Of a stretch of 64,000 bases of DNA, positions 1 through 10,318 are shown in pieces. Source of the stretch: Staphylococcus sp. Marseille-Q5304 (GTDB taxonomy: Bacteria > Bacillota > Bacilli > Staphylococcales > Staphylococcaceae); contig NZ_CALSFP010000001.1 in the NCBI RefSeq assembly GCF_943737015.1, positions 1,178,001 through 1,242,000 of the forward strand, written 5' to 3'. Positions within the stretch are counted from its first letter, which is position 1; each line of letters begins with the position of its first letter. Under the pieces are notes generated by a model. The model saw only the letters and a list, made by a program, of their open reading frames with translations, did not search any database and was not told the origin of the DNA. The translations under genes were made by a program, and so were the position numbers.

Positions 1-648
1 GAATGTTTGGATGTTGTCACAAGCTGTAATTGCATCAGCATATTTGAAATCAATTTCGTGCTGACCAGGCGCTACTTCGTGGTGACTTGCTTCGATGTCG
101 AAGCCCATGTCTTCTAATTCTAATACGATATCACGTCGACAATTTTCACCTAAGTCTGTAGGTGCAAGGTCGAAGTATCCACCGTCATCGTTTAATTCTA
201 AAGTAGGTTCACCTTTTTCATCTAATTTGAATAAGAAGAATTCTGGCTCAGGTCCAAGATTGATATCTGTGTAACCTAATTCTTGCATTTCATCTAAAAC
301 ACGTTTTAAATTAGCACGAGGGTCACCTTCGAATGGTGTACCGTCAGTTTTATAAACATCACAGATTAAACGCGCAACTTTACCTTGTCCAGCTGTCCAT
401 GGGAAGATTACCCATGTATCTAAATCTGGGTATAAATACATATCTGATTCTTCGATACGAACGAAACCTTCAATTGAAGATCCGTCGAACATCATTTCGT
501 TGTTTAATACTTTATCTAATTGACTTACTGGAACCTCTACATTTTTAATGATACCTAAAATATCTGTAAATTGTAGACGTAAGTATCTTACGTTTTCTTC
601 CTTAGCAAACTTTTGAATATCTTCTTTACTAAAAGTACGTTCTGGCAT
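1..648 (-). CDS. glnA: Glutamine synthetase, N-terminal 216 residues (partial)
   Basis: Glutamine synthetase makes glutamine from glutamate, ammonia and ATP in the cytoplasm. The start ([10 protein letters not shown]) is in the window and the frame stays open to the left edge, so the C-terminal half is missing. The beta-grasp N-domain is followed by recognisable signatures: DGSSIEGF at residues 55-62, the start of the catalytic domain with a GPEPEFF stretch near 132-138, and [10 protein letters not shown] near 191-200, which contributes metal and glutamate ligands. It lies 17 nt after glnR, with GGAGG just before the ATG. The pair is therefore one glnRA operon, controlled from the GlnR box upstream of glnR. 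Identity is certain; the only uncertainty is the missing C-terminus. Confidence 0.97.
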   Translation of the reverse strand, partial: MPERTFSKEDIQKFAKEENVRYLRLQFTDILGIIKNVEVPVSQLDKVLNNEMMFDGSSIEGFVRIEESDMYLYPDLDTWVIFPWTAGQGKVARLICDVYKTDGTPFEGDPRANLKRVLDEMQELGYTDINLGPEPEFFLFKLDEKGEPTLELNDDGGYFDLAPTDLGENCRRDIVLELEDMGFDIEASHHEVAPGQHEIDFKYADAITACDNIQTF

Positions 649-665
649 AATCTATGTCCTCCAGT

Positions 666-1037
666 CTATTTTTTGATAAAACGTGATAAATCACCACGAT
701 TTATCGGAATCGCTTCTCGTTGCGGTTTCTGTGTAGCTTCTACTATCATTTTTTTCCGTGTTAGTTGTTCATCGTCAGAGAGATGTTCTTGTTCATTATG
801 TATGATTTGTTTTATGCCTCTCATATTAAAGCCTTTTTCAATGAGGCTTTTTATTTCTAAAAGGCGTTCCAAATCATTTAATGAAAAAAGTCGTTTATTC
901 CCTTCTGAACGTTGAGGTTTAATTAGTTCATGTGTTTCATAGTAACGAATTTGTCTCGCAGATAATTCGCTTAACTTTGTGACAACACTCATAGAGAAGA
1001 CAGGCATATTTCGTCTTAATGTATCATTGGACTGCAT
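666..1037 (-). CDS. glnR: GlnR, MerR-family nitrogen repressor
   Basis: A 123-residue MerR-type regulator that represses glnRA when nitrogen is plentiful. In the family, feedback-inhibited glutamine synthetase activates it. The winged helix-turn-helix covers about residues 12-80, with the MerR signature [14 protein letters not shown] followed by [16 protein letters not shown]. The basic C-terminal tail ending in GDLSRFIKK corresponds to the autoinhibitory tail of Bacillus GlnR. I chose the ATG at 1037 because GAGGTG precedes it and the start ([15 protein letters not shown]) matches the family. An upstream in-frame extension to 1097 would run through the leader and is unlikely. A perfect GlnR operator lies 65 nt upstream, which indicates autoregulation. 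Confidence 0.96.
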   Translation of the reverse strand: MQSNDTLRRNMPVFSMSVVTKLSELSARQIRYYETHELIKPQRSEGNKRLFSLNDLERLLEIKSLIEKGFNMRGIKQIIHNEQEHLSDDEQLTRKKMIVEATQKPQREAIPINRGDLSRFIKK

Positions 1038-1102
1038 TCCTATCACCTCTACTTTTGAACTTGTATTTAATTTAGCACATTCAACATGCAATTTCAAAAA
1101 TA

Positions 1103-1119
1103 TGTCAGGTTTTCTAACA
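1103..1119. promoter_or_regulatory. GlnR operator upstream of glnRA
   Basis: The sequence TGTCA-N7-TAACA fits the GlnR/TnrA consensus TGTNA-N7-TNACA at every defined position, and the dyad extends one more base on each side (ATGTCA / TAACAT). It sits about 65 nt before the glnR ATG, a position that suits autorepression of glnRA. Only one box is clear by eye; Bacillus glnRA has two. Confidence 0.85.
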
Positions 1120-1210
1120 TCATTGCCAAAACGTTGATATAACTGTGATTCAAAAGCTAATTTTTATTTCAGATAAAAAAACAACCGAAAGTTATGTTAA
1201 AAAATTAAAA

Positions 1211-1266
1211 AAATCCATATTCATTCACGAATAATTAACGTAAATTTTTCGTGAAAATATGGATTT
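1211..1266 (-). terminator. Terminator after the ynbB/hflX unit
   Basis: An 11-bp outer stem (AAATCCATATT / AATATGGATTT) and an inner TCACGAA / TTCGTGA helix are followed, reading the minus strand, by a T-rich run (TTTTTTTAATTTTTT). It separates the hflX-ynbB unit from glnRA. Confidence 0.85.
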
Positions 1267-1290
1267 TACATCTGACATTATAATACGTTA

Positions 1291-2529
1291 TTAAATTAAT
1301 TGCTCTTTTTGAAGTCTTTCTGCTGCTCTAGATACTGCAAGTTTAACGTGTTCATATGTTAAACCACCTTGTACGTAGGCTTCATATGGTGGTCGAATAG
1401 GTCCGTCTGCCGAAAGTTCAATAGAGGACCCTTGCACAAAAGTACCTGCAGCCATAATGACATCATCTTCATATCCTGGCATATAGGCAGGTTCAGGGCT
1501 AAAGTGTGCATTAATTGGTGAAGCATGTTGTATGCTTTGGCAAAATTGAATCATTTGTTCTTTTGTATCAAATTCAACCGTTTGAATTAAATCGGTTCTC
1601 GGTGCGTCATATTTAGGGTTTGTTCGCATGTTCATTTTCTCTAATAATAAACTTGTGAATAGTGCACCTTTCAAACTTTGGCTTACAACGTGTGGCGCTA
1701 AGAAAAATCCTTGATACATTTCTTGTAATGAATTCAATGAAGCACCTGCTTCTTTACCTATACCTGGTGCTGTGAGGCGATAGCCACAACGTTCGATTAA
1801 TGATGCTTTACCGGCAATATAACCCCCAATTTTAGCTAACCCGCCACCTGGATTTTTAATAAGTGAACCAGCAATTAAGTCAGCTCCACATTCAATCGGT
1901 TCACGACGTTCTACAAATTCTCCATAACAATTATCTACAAAGATAATAATATTAGGGTAATGTGTCTTGATTTTTTCTATTGCCGCTTCAATTTCATTTA
2001 ACCCTATTGATGGGCGTTGATCATAGCCCTTTGATCGTTGTATGGCAATCATTTTAGTTTTGTCATTTATCGATCGTAATACACGGTCAACATCAATGGT
2101 ACCCTTGTTTAAGTCAACTTTGTTATAGCTCACACCGTGTTCCTGCAAACTTTCAATACCATTACCATTTATACCGATGACTTCTAATAAAGTATCATAT
2201 GGATCACCAGTGATATATAATAATTCATCACCATATTTCAAAGTGCTTTGCAAAGCAATAGTAATCGCATGCGTGCCTGAAATAATCTGAGGTCTTACAA
2301 TCGCATCTTCAGCTTTAAAAGTACGAGCATATATTTCTTCTAAATGATCACGGCCGAGGTCATCATAACCATAACCTGTTGTACCTTGTAAGTCACTTTC
2401 TGTTGCTTTCACTGCATGGAATGCATCTAAGACCTTTTCTTGATTTTCATATGCGATTGTTTCTATCTCTTTAAAATACGGTGCTAATGTTGTTTCAACT
2501 TCATTTATTAACTTCTTTATTTCAGTCAT
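1291..2529 (-). CDS. ynbB: PLP-dependent methionine gamma-lyase family protein (YnbB, 'aluminium resistance' family)
   Basis: A 412-residue fold-type I PLP enzyme of the YnbB family, commonly annotated as an aluminium-resistance or methionine gamma-lyase family protein. The likely Schiff-base lysine is Lys225 in SLIKNPGGG. It follows the FVDNCYGEF segment near 197-205, whose Asp would contact the PLP pyridine nitrogen. A YGYDD motif lies near 53-57. The physiological substrate is not known with certainty; C-S lyase chemistry is a family-level inference. It starts 15 nt after hflX, as in other Firmicutes where hflX and ynbB are adjacent and precede glnRA. Length is normal and no disruption is seen. 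Confidence 0.88.
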   Translation of the reverse strand: MTEIKKLINEVETTLAPYFKEIETIAYENQEKVLDAFHAVKATESDLQGTTGYGYDDLGRDHLEEIYARTFKAEDAIVRPQIISGTHAITIALQSTLKYGDELLYITGDPYDTLLEVIGINGNGIESLQEHGVSYNKVDLNKGTIDVDRVLRSINDKTKMIAIQRSKGYDQRPSIGLNEIEAAIEKIKTHYPNIIIFVDNCYGEFVERREPIECGADLIAGSLIKNPGGGLAKIGGYIAGKASLIERCGYRLTAPGIGKEAGASLNSLQEMYQGFFLAPHVVSQSLKGALFTSLLLEKMNMRTNPKYDAPRTDLIQTVEFDTKEQMIQFCQSIQHASPINAHFSPEPAYMPGYEDDVIMAAGTFVQGSSIELSADGPIRPPYEAYVQGGLTYEHVKLAVSRAAERLQKEQLI

Positions 2530-2544
2530 GATGTATAACTTCCT

Positions 2545-3780
2545 TTAATCATTTTTATAGCCTTTAATAATAAATTGTTCATTATCTTCATCAAAGTTTA
2601 ACTCACTCACTAAAGTATGTTGCTTTAAATAATACAATCTTTCGGCATCAGCACTTGCTACATGTTCTTCATAGTATGTGAGCGTTTGTTTAATTTGCTC
2701 GAATAAAAAGTCTTTCACTTTTTGAATATCTTCTTGATTTGTAGTAGAAACAAAAATAGATGAAGGAGAAGCTGGAGGCTCTACCTCTGTACATAAATCC
2801 TTTTTATTGTATATCACCGCTTGTGGTATATCTCCCATATCTAGATCTTTAATAATTTCATTTACCGTTTCATATTGAATACGGTATTCTGGATGACTGC
2901 GATCCACGACATGTAGCAAAAGATCAGCATCTTTCGCTTCTTCCAATGTAGATTTAAACGCGGCAATTAATGTTGTTGGCAACTTCTGAATGAATCCAAC
3001 CGTATCCGATAAAATTAGATTGAAACCTTCATTAATTTGTATTTGACGCGTCTTAGGATCAAGTGTAGCAAATAGTAAATTCTTTTCATATGTTGATTCG
3101 TTTGCCAATACGTTAAACCAAGAAGATTTACCTGCGTTTGTATAACCAACTAACGCTATCTGATAAACATTGTTTTTTTCTCTGTGTTCTCTATAACGTT
3201 CACGATGATCTATGACTGTTTGAAGCTGATGTTTAATTTCGTTCATTCGTGTTCTAATATGACGTCTGTCCATTTCAAGTTTCGTTTCCCCAGGACCACG
3301 TGTTCCAATACCGCCGCCTAAGCGAGATAAACTACGACCATGTCCTTGAAGTCTTGGCATAAGATATTCTAATTGTGCTAATTCAACTTGTAATTTACCT
3401 TCTTTACTTCTCGCTCTTAAGGCAAATATTTCTAATATTAACTGTGTACGATCAATAATTTTTACATTTAAATTACCGTTTAAAGTTTTCGATTGTGCTG
3501 TCGTTAATTCATCATTAGTGACTACTACGTCAACATCATGATGTTGAATATAGGCTTGTATTTCTTCTAATTTACCTTTACCTACATAATATTTATGATC
3601 GACTTGATGTCGATTTTGTGAAAATTGTGTTTGCACGTTTAGTTGGCAAGTCTTTGAAAGTGATTCAAGTTCTACCATTGTCGAATCAAAGCGATTTTCA
3701 TCTTCTGATTGCACATGTACGCCAACGAGTATGGCTGTTTCGTATTGTTTATCTGTAGAATGTAATTTTTGTTGGGTCAT
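2545..3780 (-). CDS. hflX: GTPase HflX, ribosome-associated
   Basis: HflX is a translational GTPase-like protein that binds 50S/70S ribosomes and splits stalled or hibernating ribosomes under stress. The 411-residue protein has the N-terminal HflX domain, the glycine-rich linker GGGIGTRGPGE (about 155-165), and a GTPase domain with G1 GYTNAGKSS (212-220), G3 DTVGF (259-263) and G4 NKKD (325-328). The frame is open upstream through a GTG at 3789, but that codon is part of the GAGGTG ribosome binding site. The ATG at 3780 has a 6-nt spacing and is preferred; an ATG one codon earlier is also possible. It is the first gene of the hflX-ynbB pair and diverges from gpx. Confidence 0.93.
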   Translation of the reverse strand: MTQQKLHSTDKQYETAILVGVHVQSEDENRFDSTMVELESLSKTCQLNVQTQFSQNRHQVDHKYYVGKGKLEEIQAYIQHHDVDVVVTNDELTTAQSKTLNGNLNVKIIDRTQLILEIFALRARSKEGKLQVELAQLEYLMPRLQGHGRSLSRLGGGIGTRGPGETKLEMDRRHIRTRMNEIKHQLQTVIDHRERYREHREKNNVYQIALVGYTNAGKSSWFNVLANESTYEKNLLFATLDPKTRQIQINEGFNLILSDTVGFIQKLPTTLIAAFKSTLEEAKDADLLLHVVDRSHPEYRIQYETVNEIIKDLDMGDIPQAVIYNKKDLCTEVEPPASPSSIFVSTTNQEDIQKVKDFLFEQIKQTLTYYEEHVASADAERLYYLKQHTLVSELNFDEDNEQFIIKGYKND

Positions 3781-3883
3781 CATATGCACCTCGTTTCATA
3801 GTTTTCTTAGCCATTCTATCATAGTGTGTACTTCAAGACTATAGGCTTCAATTGTGTTAAATTTAATTTAAGAGGTGATGGAA

Positions 3884-4357
3884 ATGAATATTTATGATAT
3901 TGAAGTTCAAAAAACAAATGGAGATACGTATCAATTAGAGGATTACAAAGGACAAGTAATGTTAATCGTTAACACTGCGAGTGAATGTGGTTTCACGCCT
4001 CAATTTGAAGGTTTGCAACAACTGTACAATGAATATAAAGACCAATCGTTTGTTGTTTTAGGATTCCCATGTAACCAATTTGGCGGTCAAGAACCAGGTA
4101 CTGGTGAAGAGGCCACACATAATTGTAAAATCAACTACGGTGTTACCTTCCCTATGCATGAGAAGATTGATGTTAAAGGCGAGCATCAACATCCTTTATT
4201 TAAATTTTTAACTGAAGCACAAAATGGCTTTTTAAATGAAAAGATTAAATGGAATTTCACAAAGTTCTTGATAGATAGAGAAGGTAACGTTGTTAATCGT
4301 TTCGCACCACAAAAGAAACCTGAACAAATTAAGGCTGAAATTGAAGATGTACTTTAA
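3884..4357 (+). CDS. gpx: Glutathione peroxidase-like thiol peroxidase (BsaA/GpxA type)
   Basis: A 157-residue thioredoxin-fold peroxidase that reduces hydroperoxides. In staphylococci, which lack glutathione, thioredoxin or bacillithiol systems are the more likely reductants (inference). The peroxidatic residue is Cys35 in TASECGFT, a cysteine and not selenocysteine. Gln69 (FGGQEPG) and Trp of the KWNFTKF motif complete the catalytic tetrad with the conserved Asn. The resolving-type FPCNQF cysteine is Cys63. I chose the ATG at 3884 because AGAGGTG lies 6 nt upstream; GTG 3875 and ATG 3878 overlap that site. It is one of only two plus-strand genes and diverges from hflX across about 100 nt. 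Confidence 0.92.
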   Translation: MNIYDIEVQKTNGDTYQLEDYKGQVMLIVNTASECGFTPQFEGLQQLYNEYKDQSFVVLGFPCNQFGGQEPGTGEEATHNCKINYGVTFPMHEKIDVKGEHQHPLFKFLTEAQNGFLNEKIKWNFTKFLIDREGNVVNRFAPQKKPEQIKAEIEDVL

Positions 4358-4396
4358 TCGTAAATTTTGAGACAAAATTTTATATTAAAAATAATG

Positions 4397-4487
4397 AGAG
4401 TCTGAGACAATAAATTATTGTCTCAGACTCTTTTTCATTAAGTGGGACTACGAAATGTCAGTTAAAAAAATCGATTTCAGTCCCATT
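4397..4487. repeat. Staphylococcal two-hairpin intergenic repeat, copy 1 (also terminates gpx)
   Basis: A perfect 16-bp stem (AGAGTCTGAGACAATA at 4397-4412 with its complement at 4416-4431, loop AAT) is followed by a T run, so it serves as the gpx terminator on the plus strand. A second imperfect hairpin follows (GTGGGACTACGAAAT ... GATTTCAGTCCCA, 4442-4486). The two modules recur at 16838-16925, 24874-24962 and 29361-29519. Here the order is reversed relative to the copies at 16838 and 29361. Confidence 0.8.
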
Positions 4488-4512
4488 CCATCGTTTTGTT
4501 TTTAATAATTAA

Positions 4513-4725
4513 TTATTCTTCAGCATCATCAATGGTAAATGTACTAATAGCATGCTTATAAATCAGATGTTGTTTTCCTTGTGATTGTAAGCAAACTAAG
4601 TACTTGTCATAATCCTCAATGATTCCTTTCATTTGGAAGCCATTGATTAAAAAAACGACGACTTTCGTTTTTTCATCCCTAAATTGGCCTAGGAATTTGT
4701 CTTGGATGCTTTCATGTTTAATCAT
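4513..4725 (-). CDS. hfq: RNA chaperone Hfq
   Basis: A 70-residue Sm-fold protein that forms hexameric rings and binds A/U-rich RNA. The Sm1 motif covers VVVFLINGFQMKGIIEDYD and the Sm2 signature is YKHAIST near the C-terminus. NGFQMKG and the KH pair of Sm2 are diagnostic. It is 8 nt downstream of miaA, the usual Bacillales and proteobacterial neighbour, so the two are probably co-transcribed. The acidic tail is short. In staphylococci the contribution of Hfq to sRNA regulation is disputed, so the role here is by family only. Confidence 0.96.
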   Translation of the reverse strand: MIKHESIQDKFLGQFRDEKTKVVVFLINGFQMKGIIEDYDKYLVCLQSQGKQHLIYKHAISTFTIDDAEE

Positions 4726-4733
4726 TCTTTGTG

Positions 4734-5678
4734 TTACTCCTTTGTCTTTATTAGGGCGGAAACTTCTTCTAACATTAATGATAGTGAACGCTGCTCTTTA
4801 TCTAACCATACAACATCTAGTTTATTTTTAAACCATGTCATTTGGCGCTTTGCATAATTTCTTGAATGCTGCTTTAAAATAACTGCTGCATCCTCTAAAT
4901 CCATCTCGCCTTTCACTACGGGCACCATTTCTTTATAGCCAATCGCTTGCATACTTTGACATGATTCGTATCCTTGGTTAACGAGCTGTTCAACTTCATT
5001 TAATAATCCGCGTTCCAACATTATATCAACGCGTTCATTTATGTTTTGATATAAAGTATTACGCGACATTTCTATCCCTAGTAATAATGTATCATAAATT
5101 AGGTCGCCATGTTGCATTTTCTTGCGAGAACTTAAAAGTTTTTTTGTTTTTAAATAATATTGTATGGCTCTTACTACTCTTTTTCTATTATTAGGGTGAA
5201 TATCGCGTGCCGAATCTTTATCAAATGTTGCCAAATATGCATGAAGTTCATCATTAGACAATTGTTCTAGTTGCTTTAATTTCGCTTCAACACGTTCGTT
5301 CTCTTCATCAGAAATCGTTTCATCATCGAAGTCGTAATCATAAATTAATGATTGAATATACAAGCCAGTCCCACCTGCAATGATGGGTGTACGACCTCGC
5401 TCAGTAATTTCAGATATGAGTCGTTGTGCTCGTTCTTTAAATGCATAAGCTGAAAAGTTATCGTCTGGTTCTAAAATATCAATCATATGATGTGGTACAG
5501 TATTCATTTCTTCCTTAGAAACTTTGGCAGTACCTATGTCCATCTGTTTGTATACTTGCATCGAATCGCCACTAATAATTTCACCATTGAAACGTTTTGC
5601 AAGTTCGATACTGAAGTCGGACTTCCCCACAGCTGTCGGGCCTACGACAACTATGATAAAAGGTTTACCGTCTCTCAT
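4734..5678 (-). CDS. miaA: tRNA dimethylallyltransferase MiaA
   Basis: MiaA transfers dimethylallyl from DMAPP to N6 of A37 in tRNAs that read UNN codons. The product i6A37 is the substrate of MiaB, also encoded in this window. The 314-residue protein has the P-loop GPTAVGKS (13-20), the GEIISGDSMQVY segment that holds the catalytic Asp, GGTGLYIQ, and the RKRVVRAIQYY basic region. I chose the ATG at 5678, which has a GAGAGAG purine run 9 nt upstream. A TTG at 5687 would give a 4-nt overlap with the stop codon of the upstream hydrolase and cannot be excluded. It forms an operon with the hydrolase and hfq. Confidence 0.95.
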   Translation of the reverse strand: MRDGKPFIIVVVGPTAVGKSDFSIELAKRFNGEIISGDSMQVYKQMDIGTAKVSKEEMNTVPHHMIDILEPDDNFSAYAFKERAQRLISEITERGRTPIIAGGTGLYIQSLIYDYDFDDETISDEENERVEAKLKQLEQLSNDELHAYLATFDKDSARDIHPNNRKRVVRAIQYYLKTKKLLSSRKKMQHGDLIYDTLLLGIEMSRNTLYQNINERVDIMLERGLLNEVEQLVNQGYESCQSMQAIGYKEMVPVVKGEMDLEDAAVILKQHSRNYAKRQMTWFKNKLDVVWLDKEQRSLSLMLEEVSALIKTKE

Positions 5679-5683
5679 ATAAG

Positions 5684-6613
5684 TCAACTCTCTCTATCTT
5701 TTAAAATTTGTTTCTCTATCCATTCATACATATGTTGCCAAGTTGTTTCACAATCATTTTCCAACAATATCTCATGTCTCTTATTTTTATACAATTGAAC
5801 GGTAATATGTTGAATACCAGCTTGTTTATAAATCTTGCCTAATCGACGGATGCCATTGCCATATTCACCTAATGGATCTTCTTTCCCTGATATAAGTAAA
5901 ATAGGTAAATTTGGATTCAACTTTTTCATTACTTTAGTTTTGCTTGTAGTAATTTGTTGTTTAACAACTTGGTATATTAATTGGTTGGAAACAAGAAATC
6001 CTGAGTTAGGATCCTTTTCATAACGTTTTACTTCATTTCTGTCACTTGAAAGCCAATCATTATCTGAATGAACGTTTTTAATATTTTTATTAAACGATTT
6101 ATACATAGAATTATTTAACCATTTCATGCGACGATTTTTGCCGCAGAAAATTGTAATTAACTTTAATGCAATCATAGCCGGAATACTCTTTAACTTGGAA
6201 TGTTGCATTGTACCGATGAGGATTAATCCCTGTGCAGCATGAGGATATCTATAGGCAAAAACTCGTGCAACCATGGAACCCATTGAATGACCTATCACAA
6301 TATAAGGTATATCATTATAACGTGTGCAAATCGTTTGTGCGATTTCATATGTATCGTCAGCAGCTAACTCTAAATTTTGAATATGTCCTTTTTGCTTTTC
6401 ATCGAGGTGTTTACCATGACCTCTATGATTATGCCTAATAACATCGTAGCCTTGCTGATTCAATGATTTTATTAATTTATCGTATCTACCCATATGTTCA
6501 GACATTCCATGCAGAAAATGCACAACACCAATTGTGTCATGCTTTGCTTTGTCTCGTTTAACTTCTAACATGGTCCCATCTGAAACTGTGATAAAAAATT
6601 CATTCTCATTCAT
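5684..6613 (-). CDS. Alpha/beta hydrolase, monoacylglycerol lipase/lysophospholipase-like
   Basis: A 309-residue serine hydrolase of the Hydrolase_4 type, with no signal peptide, so probably cytoplasmic. The oxyanion region HFLHGMSEHMGRY (about 32-44) and HNHRGHGK are typical of monoglyceride lipases. The nucleophile is Ser110 in GHSMGS. The predicted acid is the Asp in SGKEDPLG and the base the His in NKRHEILLE near the C-terminus. I chose the ATG at 6613 because GGGGGC precedes it; an upstream TTG at 6640 would include that site. It precedes miaA with a 5-nt gap (or a 4-nt overlap). The natural lipid substrate is unknown, and the link with tRNA modification is probably only positional. Confidence 0.85.
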   Translation of the reverse strand: MNENEFFITVSDGTMLEVKRDKAKHDTIGVVHFLHGMSEHMGRYDKLIKSLNQQGYDVIRHNHRGHGKHLDEKQKGHIQNLELAADDTYEIAQTICTRYNDIPYIVIGHSMGSMVARVFAYRYPHAAQGLILIGTMQHSKLKSIPAMIALKLITIFCGKNRRMKWLNNSMYKSFNKNIKNVHSDNDWLSSDRNEVKRYEKDPNSGFLVSNQLIYQVVKQQITTSKTKVMKKLNPNLPILLISGKEDPLGEYGNGIRRLGKIYKQAGIQHITVQLYKNKRHEILLENDCETTWQHMYEWIEKQILKDRES

Positions 6614-6750
6614 TTCTTTGCCCCCAAAAACAAATGTCAATTCATATGTATTGTATGTTCAATATACCTTTAAGATACTATGTTATCAAATAGTTAGCAA
6701 CAAGTTAATTGATTTAAAATTTTCTAATTCGTTATCTTAACACTCAAAAA

Positions 6751-6780
6751 AGCCAATCAGAGTAAAAACTCTGATTGGCT
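6751..6780 (-). terminator. Terminator of glpD
   Basis: A perfect 13-bp stem (AGCCAATCAGAGT / ACTCTGATTGGCT) with an AAAA loop, followed on the minus strand by TTTTTT. It lies 52 nt after the glpD stop codon. Confidence 0.93.
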
Positions 6781-6832
6781 AACCATATGCAATATTTCAA
6801 ACTACCATTCATTATTAGGTACAGAAGCTTTA

Positions 6833-8506
6833 TTATTCTTTAACAGCTGGTTGGTTGTTACCTGATTGAGCTTCATCAATAGCTACTTGTAATTCTTTAG
6901 TATATTGAACTTTCTCGATGTTTGAGTAACCTAATAATTCAGTCATAATATCGATTACTCTATCTTTATATTCTAATACGTCATCGATTTTGAAGTATAA
7001 TTTACCTGTACGACGGATAAAGAAGTCAGTTGGACGATAAACCATTTCATTTTGAATTGAATAAACAAGTTCTGTATAAATATCTAATGGAATACCTGAC
7101 TCTTGATATTGTGCCGTTTGTGCGATCTTGAATAAATCTTCAGCATTTGAACCGTATTTTGAAGCGAAATGACGAGCAATATCTTCATCGATTTGATAAG
7201 CTTGAGCATCTTTTACTTTTTCTTCTACAAAATGTTCAAAGTTTTTACTGCCGCCAACATCTCCGCCTGAAATTGGTAAGTTTTTAGTTTCACATTTTTT
7301 GAATTTTAATCCATATTCTGATTTTAAGCGTTTAGAAAGTAAGTCAACGATTTCTAAAGCCATGTGACGATAGCCAGTTAATTTACCGCCAGCGATTGTA
7401 AGAAGACCTGATTTACCTTCCCAAACTTCGTCTTTTCTTGAAATTTCAGAAGGGTCTTTACCTTCTTCTAAAATTAACGGTCTTACACCAGCCCATGATG
7501 ATTCAATGTCATCATCAGTAGCTTCAACTTCTGGGAACATGTAATTGATAGCATCAATTAAATAATCTCTGTCTTCTTGTGTTGGTAGTGGTGATGTTTT
7601 GTCATTATCATAGAATGTGTCTGTTGTACCAACATATGCTTTACCTTCACGTGGAATCGCAAAGATCATACGGCCATCTTTTTCAGTATCAAAGTAAACT
7701 GCTTGACCTAATGGGAATTTAGATTGATCGATAACAATGTGAACACCTTTAGTTAAACGTAATTGTTTATTGTTACGAGCATAGTCTCCGCTACGTACTT
7801 CATCTACCCATGGACCACTTGCATTAATTACTTTTTTAGATTTAATTGGATAAGTTTCACCATTGATTTGGTCTTCTACATGAATACCATTAACTTTTTC
7901 ATTTGTATCATAAGTGAAATGTACTGATTTAGTATGATTAAGAATTGTCGCGCCTTTTTCTTCAGCACGTTTCATAACTTCGATTGTTAAACGTGCGTCA
8001 TCTGTACGATATTCAACGTAAGAACCGCCACCTTTAAGACCATCTTTTTTAACTAATGGTTCTTTTTCTAAAGTTTGTTTTGAGTTTAACATTTTCTTAC
8101 GTTCAGATTTTTTTACACCAGCAAGTCTATCATACATTGCAAGGCCAAGTGATGTTGAGAATTTACCGAATGTTCCACCTTTATGCATAGGTAAAAGCAT
8201 ACGTTCTGGTGTAGTTACGTGTGGACCATTTTCGTATACAATCGCACGTTCACGACCTGTTTCAGCTACAACACCAACTTGGAATTGTTTTAAGTAACGT
8301 AAACCACCGTGTACTAATTTAGTTGAACGAGAGCTTGTTCCTTGTGCAAAGTCTTGCATTTCTACTAAAGCTACTTTCATACCTCTTTGGCTAGCATCTA
8401 AAGCAATACCAGCACCAGTAATTCCGCCACCAATAATGACAACATCATAAGTTTCGTTTTTTAAATCATGCTTGATTTGTTCTCTTTTTAAAGTTGATAA
8501 ACTCAT
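6833..8506 (-). CDS. glpD: Aerobic glycerol-3-phosphate dehydrogenase
   Basis: GlpD is a peripheral membrane flavoprotein that oxidises sn-glycerol-3-phosphate to dihydroxyacetone phosphate and passes electrons to menaquinone. The 557-residue protein begins with an FAD-binding Rossmann motif, [12 protein letters not shown] (GGGITGAG at 26-33), and the [16 protein letters not shown] segment typical of the family. The C-terminal GlpD cap domain is intact. AGGAGG precedes the ATG. It is transcribed apart from glpFK: the 144-nt gap holds a candidate promoter and a leader terminator of GlpP type, so glycerol-3-phosphate induction by antitermination is likely. Confidence 0.97.
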   Translation of the reverse strand: MSLSTLKREQIKHDLKNETYDVVIIGGGITGAGIALDASQRGMKVALVEMQDFAQGTSSRSTKLVHGGLRYLKQFQVGVVAETGRERAIVYENGPHVTTPERMLLPMHKGGTFGKFSTSLGLAMYDRLAGVKKSERKKMLNSKQTLEKEPLVKKDGLKGGGSYVEYRTDDARLTIEVMKRAEEKGATILNHTKSVHFTYDTNEKVNGIHVEDQINGETYPIKSKKVINASGPWVDEVRSGDYARNNKQLRLTKGVHIVIDQSKFPLGQAVYFDTEKDGRMIFAIPREGKAYVGTTDTFYDNDKTSPLPTQEDRDYLIDAINYMFPEVEATDDDIESSWAGVRPLILEEGKDPSEISRKDEVWEGKSGLLTIAGGKLTGYRHMALEIVDLLSKRLKSEYGLKFKKCETKNLPISGGDVGGSKNFEHFVEEKVKDAQAYQIDEDIARHFASKYGSNAEDLFKIAQTAQYQESGIPLDIYTELVYSIQNEMVYRPTDFFIRRTGKLYFKIDDVLEYKDRVIDIMTELLGYSNIEKVQYTKELQVAIDEAQSGNNQPAVKE

Positions 8507-8532
8507 ACCTTTGCGCCTCCTAATATATTAAA

Positions 8533-8587
8533 AAAAGAGAGACCCTTCCCATACATATATAAATTGTACGAACAGAGTCTCTCTTTT
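8533..8587 (-). promoter_or_regulatory. glpD leader terminator, probable GlpP antitermination target
   Basis: In the minus-strand RNA, AAAAGAGAGAC pairs perfectly with GTCTCTCTTTT across a 33-nt loop, followed by TTTTAATATATTA and then the glpD ribosome binding site. A terminator this close to the start codon implies regulated readthrough. In Bacillus, GlpP with glycerol-3-phosphate prevents termination at the equivalent position of glpD. GlpP is encoded at 11502-12044. Confidence 0.8.
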
Positions 8588-8614
8588 CTCGTGTCTTATT
8601 ATTAACTTACCCTT

Positions 8615-8645
8615 ATTATAGCATAATTAACAAGAAATAGTCTAA
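8615..8645 (-). promoter_or_regulatory. Candidate glpD promoter
   Basis: Reading the minus strand, TTAGAC, a 19-nt spacer and a perfect TATAAT lie just upstream of the glpD leader hairpin. The -35 match and spacing are weak; the -10 is good. Confidence 0.45.
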
Positions 8646-8650
8646 TTTTA

Positions 8651-10210
<1,560 letters not shown>

Positions 10211-10318
10211 TCAATTACAAATATTACACTCAATAATATATTCCCATCAAGTTTTTTAATCAAACTTTTACTAGAATGATTGATTGTAACTTACTAATGT
10301 TCGACATACCCAATAAAA

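Noticed and set aside
333..915. Plus-strand open frames over glnA/glnR and similar antisense frames throughout
   Set aside because: They are antisense shadows of strongly conserved minus-strand genes, lack ribosome binding sites and have no recognisable protein family.
3884..4357. Selenocysteine glutathione peroxidase
   Set aside because: The peroxidatic position is an ordinary cysteine codon; no TGA and no SECIS-like element.
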